Positions 4,834 through 5,595 of a stretch of 5,595 bases of DNA are shown in pieces. Within the stretch, counting starts at the first letter, position 1. Each line of letters begins with the position of its first letter. The notes beneath the pieces are model-generated. The model made no database searches. It had not been told where the DNA came from and saw only the letters and a list, made by a program, of their open reading frames with translations. Source of the stretch: Actinomycetes bacterium. Its GTDB lineage: Bacteria; Actinomycetota; Acidimicrobiia; Acidimicrobiales; RAAP-2. The translations under genes were made by a program, and so were the position numbers. The DNA lies in assembly GCA_021787255.1 (NCBI GenBank), contig JAJYMD010000137.1:1-5595 (forward strand). The letters run 5' to 3'.

Positions 4834-5595
4834 GTGACCCAGCGCGACGCAGACGCCGCTCCCGACGCGACCCCCCAGATCCCCCAACGGAGGGTCCTCG
4901 TCACCGAGATCCCCGGACCACGCTCGCGAGAGCTCTCGTCGAGGCGCCTCCGGGCGGTCGCGCAAGGGGTGAGCAGCACGGTCCAGACGTACGTCGACGC
5001 CGCCGCAGGAGCGATCGTGCGCGACGTCGACGGGAACTGCCTGATCGATCTCGGATCGGGCATCGCCGTGACGTCGATCGGCCACGCCGCGCCTGCGCTC
5101 ATCGAGGCGGTGAGCGAGCAGGTGGCTCGCTTCAGCCACACCTGCTTCATGGTCGCGCCCTACGAAGGCTACGTGGCGGTCTGCGAGGAGCTCGCGGAGC
5201 TCACCCCAGGCCGGCACGAGAAGCGCTCCGCGCTGTTCAACTCCGGCGCGGAGGCGGTCGAGAACGCCGTCAAGATCGCGCGCCACGCCACCGGGCGCCA
5301 GGCGGTCGCGGTGTTCGACCACGCGTACCACGGGCGGACGAACCTGACGATGGCCCTCACGGCCAAGAACTTTCCCTACAAGGACCGCTTCGGTCCGTTC
5401 GCCCCGGAGGTGTACCGGGTGCCGATGTCCTACCCCTTGCGCGATCCGAAGGGCATGACCGGGGAACAGGCCGCGGCCCGGGCGATCGACCAGCTCTCCG
5501 TGCAGGTCGGGGCGGAGAACCTCGCGTGCGTGCTCGTCGAGCCGATCCAGGGGGAGGGTGGCTTCGTGGTGCCCGCGCCGGGCTTCCTCCCGACG
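4834..5595 (+). CDS. gabT: 4-aminobutyrate aminotransferase GabT, 3' end outside window
   Basis: The frame is open from a GTG at 4834 to the last base, giving the first 254 residues of an enzyme usually about 430-450 long. It should transfer the amino group of GABA to 2-oxoglutarate, giving succinic semialdehyde and glutamate, in the cytoplasm with PLP. Visible motifs are VLVTEIPGPRS near the N-terminus, LIDLGSGIAVTSIGH, TCFMVAPYEGYV, the phosphate-binding NSGAEAVENAVKIAR (from Asn136), FDHAYHGRTNLTMALTAK (from 161) and VEPIQGEGGF (from 235). These match the actinobacterial GabT sequence as I recall it. The Asp and Schiff-base Lys motifs lie beyond the window end. It is not a duplicate of the left-edge aminotransferase: only generic class-III motifs are shared. 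The leader contains a GCCGGCC hairpin candidate and a strong ribosome binding site. Other omega-amino acid substrates, such as 5-aminovalerate, are possible. A succinate-semialdehyde dehydrogenase downstream would be expected but cannot be seen. Confidence 0.93.
   Translation, partial: MTQRDADAAPDATPQIPQRRVLVTEIPGPRSRELSSRRLRAVAQGVSSTVQTYVDAAAGAIVRDVDGNCLIDLGSGIAVTSIGHAAPALIEAVSEQVARFSHTCFMVAPYEGYVAVCEELAELTPGRHEKRSALFNSGAEAVENAVKIARHATGRQAVAVFDHAYHGRTNLTMALTAKNFPYKDRFGPFAPEVYRVPMSYPLRDPKGMTGEQAAARAIDQLSVQVGAENLACVLVEPIQGEGGFVVPAPGFLPT

Noticed and set aside
4040..4837. Long + strand frame opposite the DUF72 gene
   Set aside because: The - strand product has every DUF72 block in order, while the + strand product is Arg/Pro-rich with no motifs.
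4476..5331. Overlapping - strand frames opposite the start of gabT
   Set aside because: gabT is unmistakable on the + strand with an optimal ribosome binding site; the antisense frames are compositional shadows.
1..5595. CRISPR array, insertion sequence, tRNA or phage signature
   Set aside because: No regularly spaced repeats, transposase motifs, terminal inverted repeats or tRNA-like cloverleaf sequence were seen; composition is uniform across the window.
2..5595. The two aminotransferase genes as a duplicated or composite-element boundary
   Set aside because: They share only generic class-III motifs and belong to different subfamilies, so this is not a recent duplication.

Overview
The window is about 5.6 kb of dense, very GC-rich coding DNA with strong G/C preference at third codon positions. 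It looks like a chromosomal segment of a high-GC actinobacterium. The best lineage clue is the right-hand gene, a 4-aminobutyrate aminotransferase whose N-terminal sequence closely resembles the actinobacterial (Mycobacterium-like) GabT as I recall it. Frequent GTG starts and purine-rich ribosome binding sites fit. I cannot place it below phylum; a deep soil lineage such as Acidimicrobiia or Thermoleophilia is only a guess. There are no insertion sequences, CRISPR repeats, tRNA or rRNA genes, and no sign of recent transfer.

Layout, left to right. Positions 2-1069 (+): class-III PLP aminotransferase lacking its N-terminus because the window begins inside it. Positions 1066-2163 (+): NAD-dependent epimerase of the hopanoid-associated HpnA type, overlapping the aminotransferase stop by 4 bases (GTGA). 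After a 51-base gap with a -10-like box come a ClpS-type N-degron adaptor (2215-2526), a 180-residue ferritin-like helical protein (2562-3104) and an alpha/beta hydrolase (3125-3928), all + strand with short gaps. On the - strand, convergent with the hydrolase, is a DUF72/YecE-family protein (3950-4726). A 107-base divergent intergenic region with two small dyads follows, then gabT (4834 to beyond the window end, +).

How they may work together: the aminotransferase/epimerase pair resembles the HpnO/HpnA enzymes linked to hopanoid side-chain modification, so the left edge may belong to a hopanoid locus extending upstream; the core cyclase genes are not visible. ClpS, the ferritin-like protein and the hydrolase may be co-transcribed, but no shared pathway is evident. 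GabT begins a separate unit for GABA or related omega-amino acid catabolism.

I do not see a clear new multi-gene system. The points most worth a second look are the altered N-degron-pocket residues of ClpS, the ferritin-like protein beside it, the coupled aminotransferase-epimerase pair, and a small hairpin over the hydrolase start.
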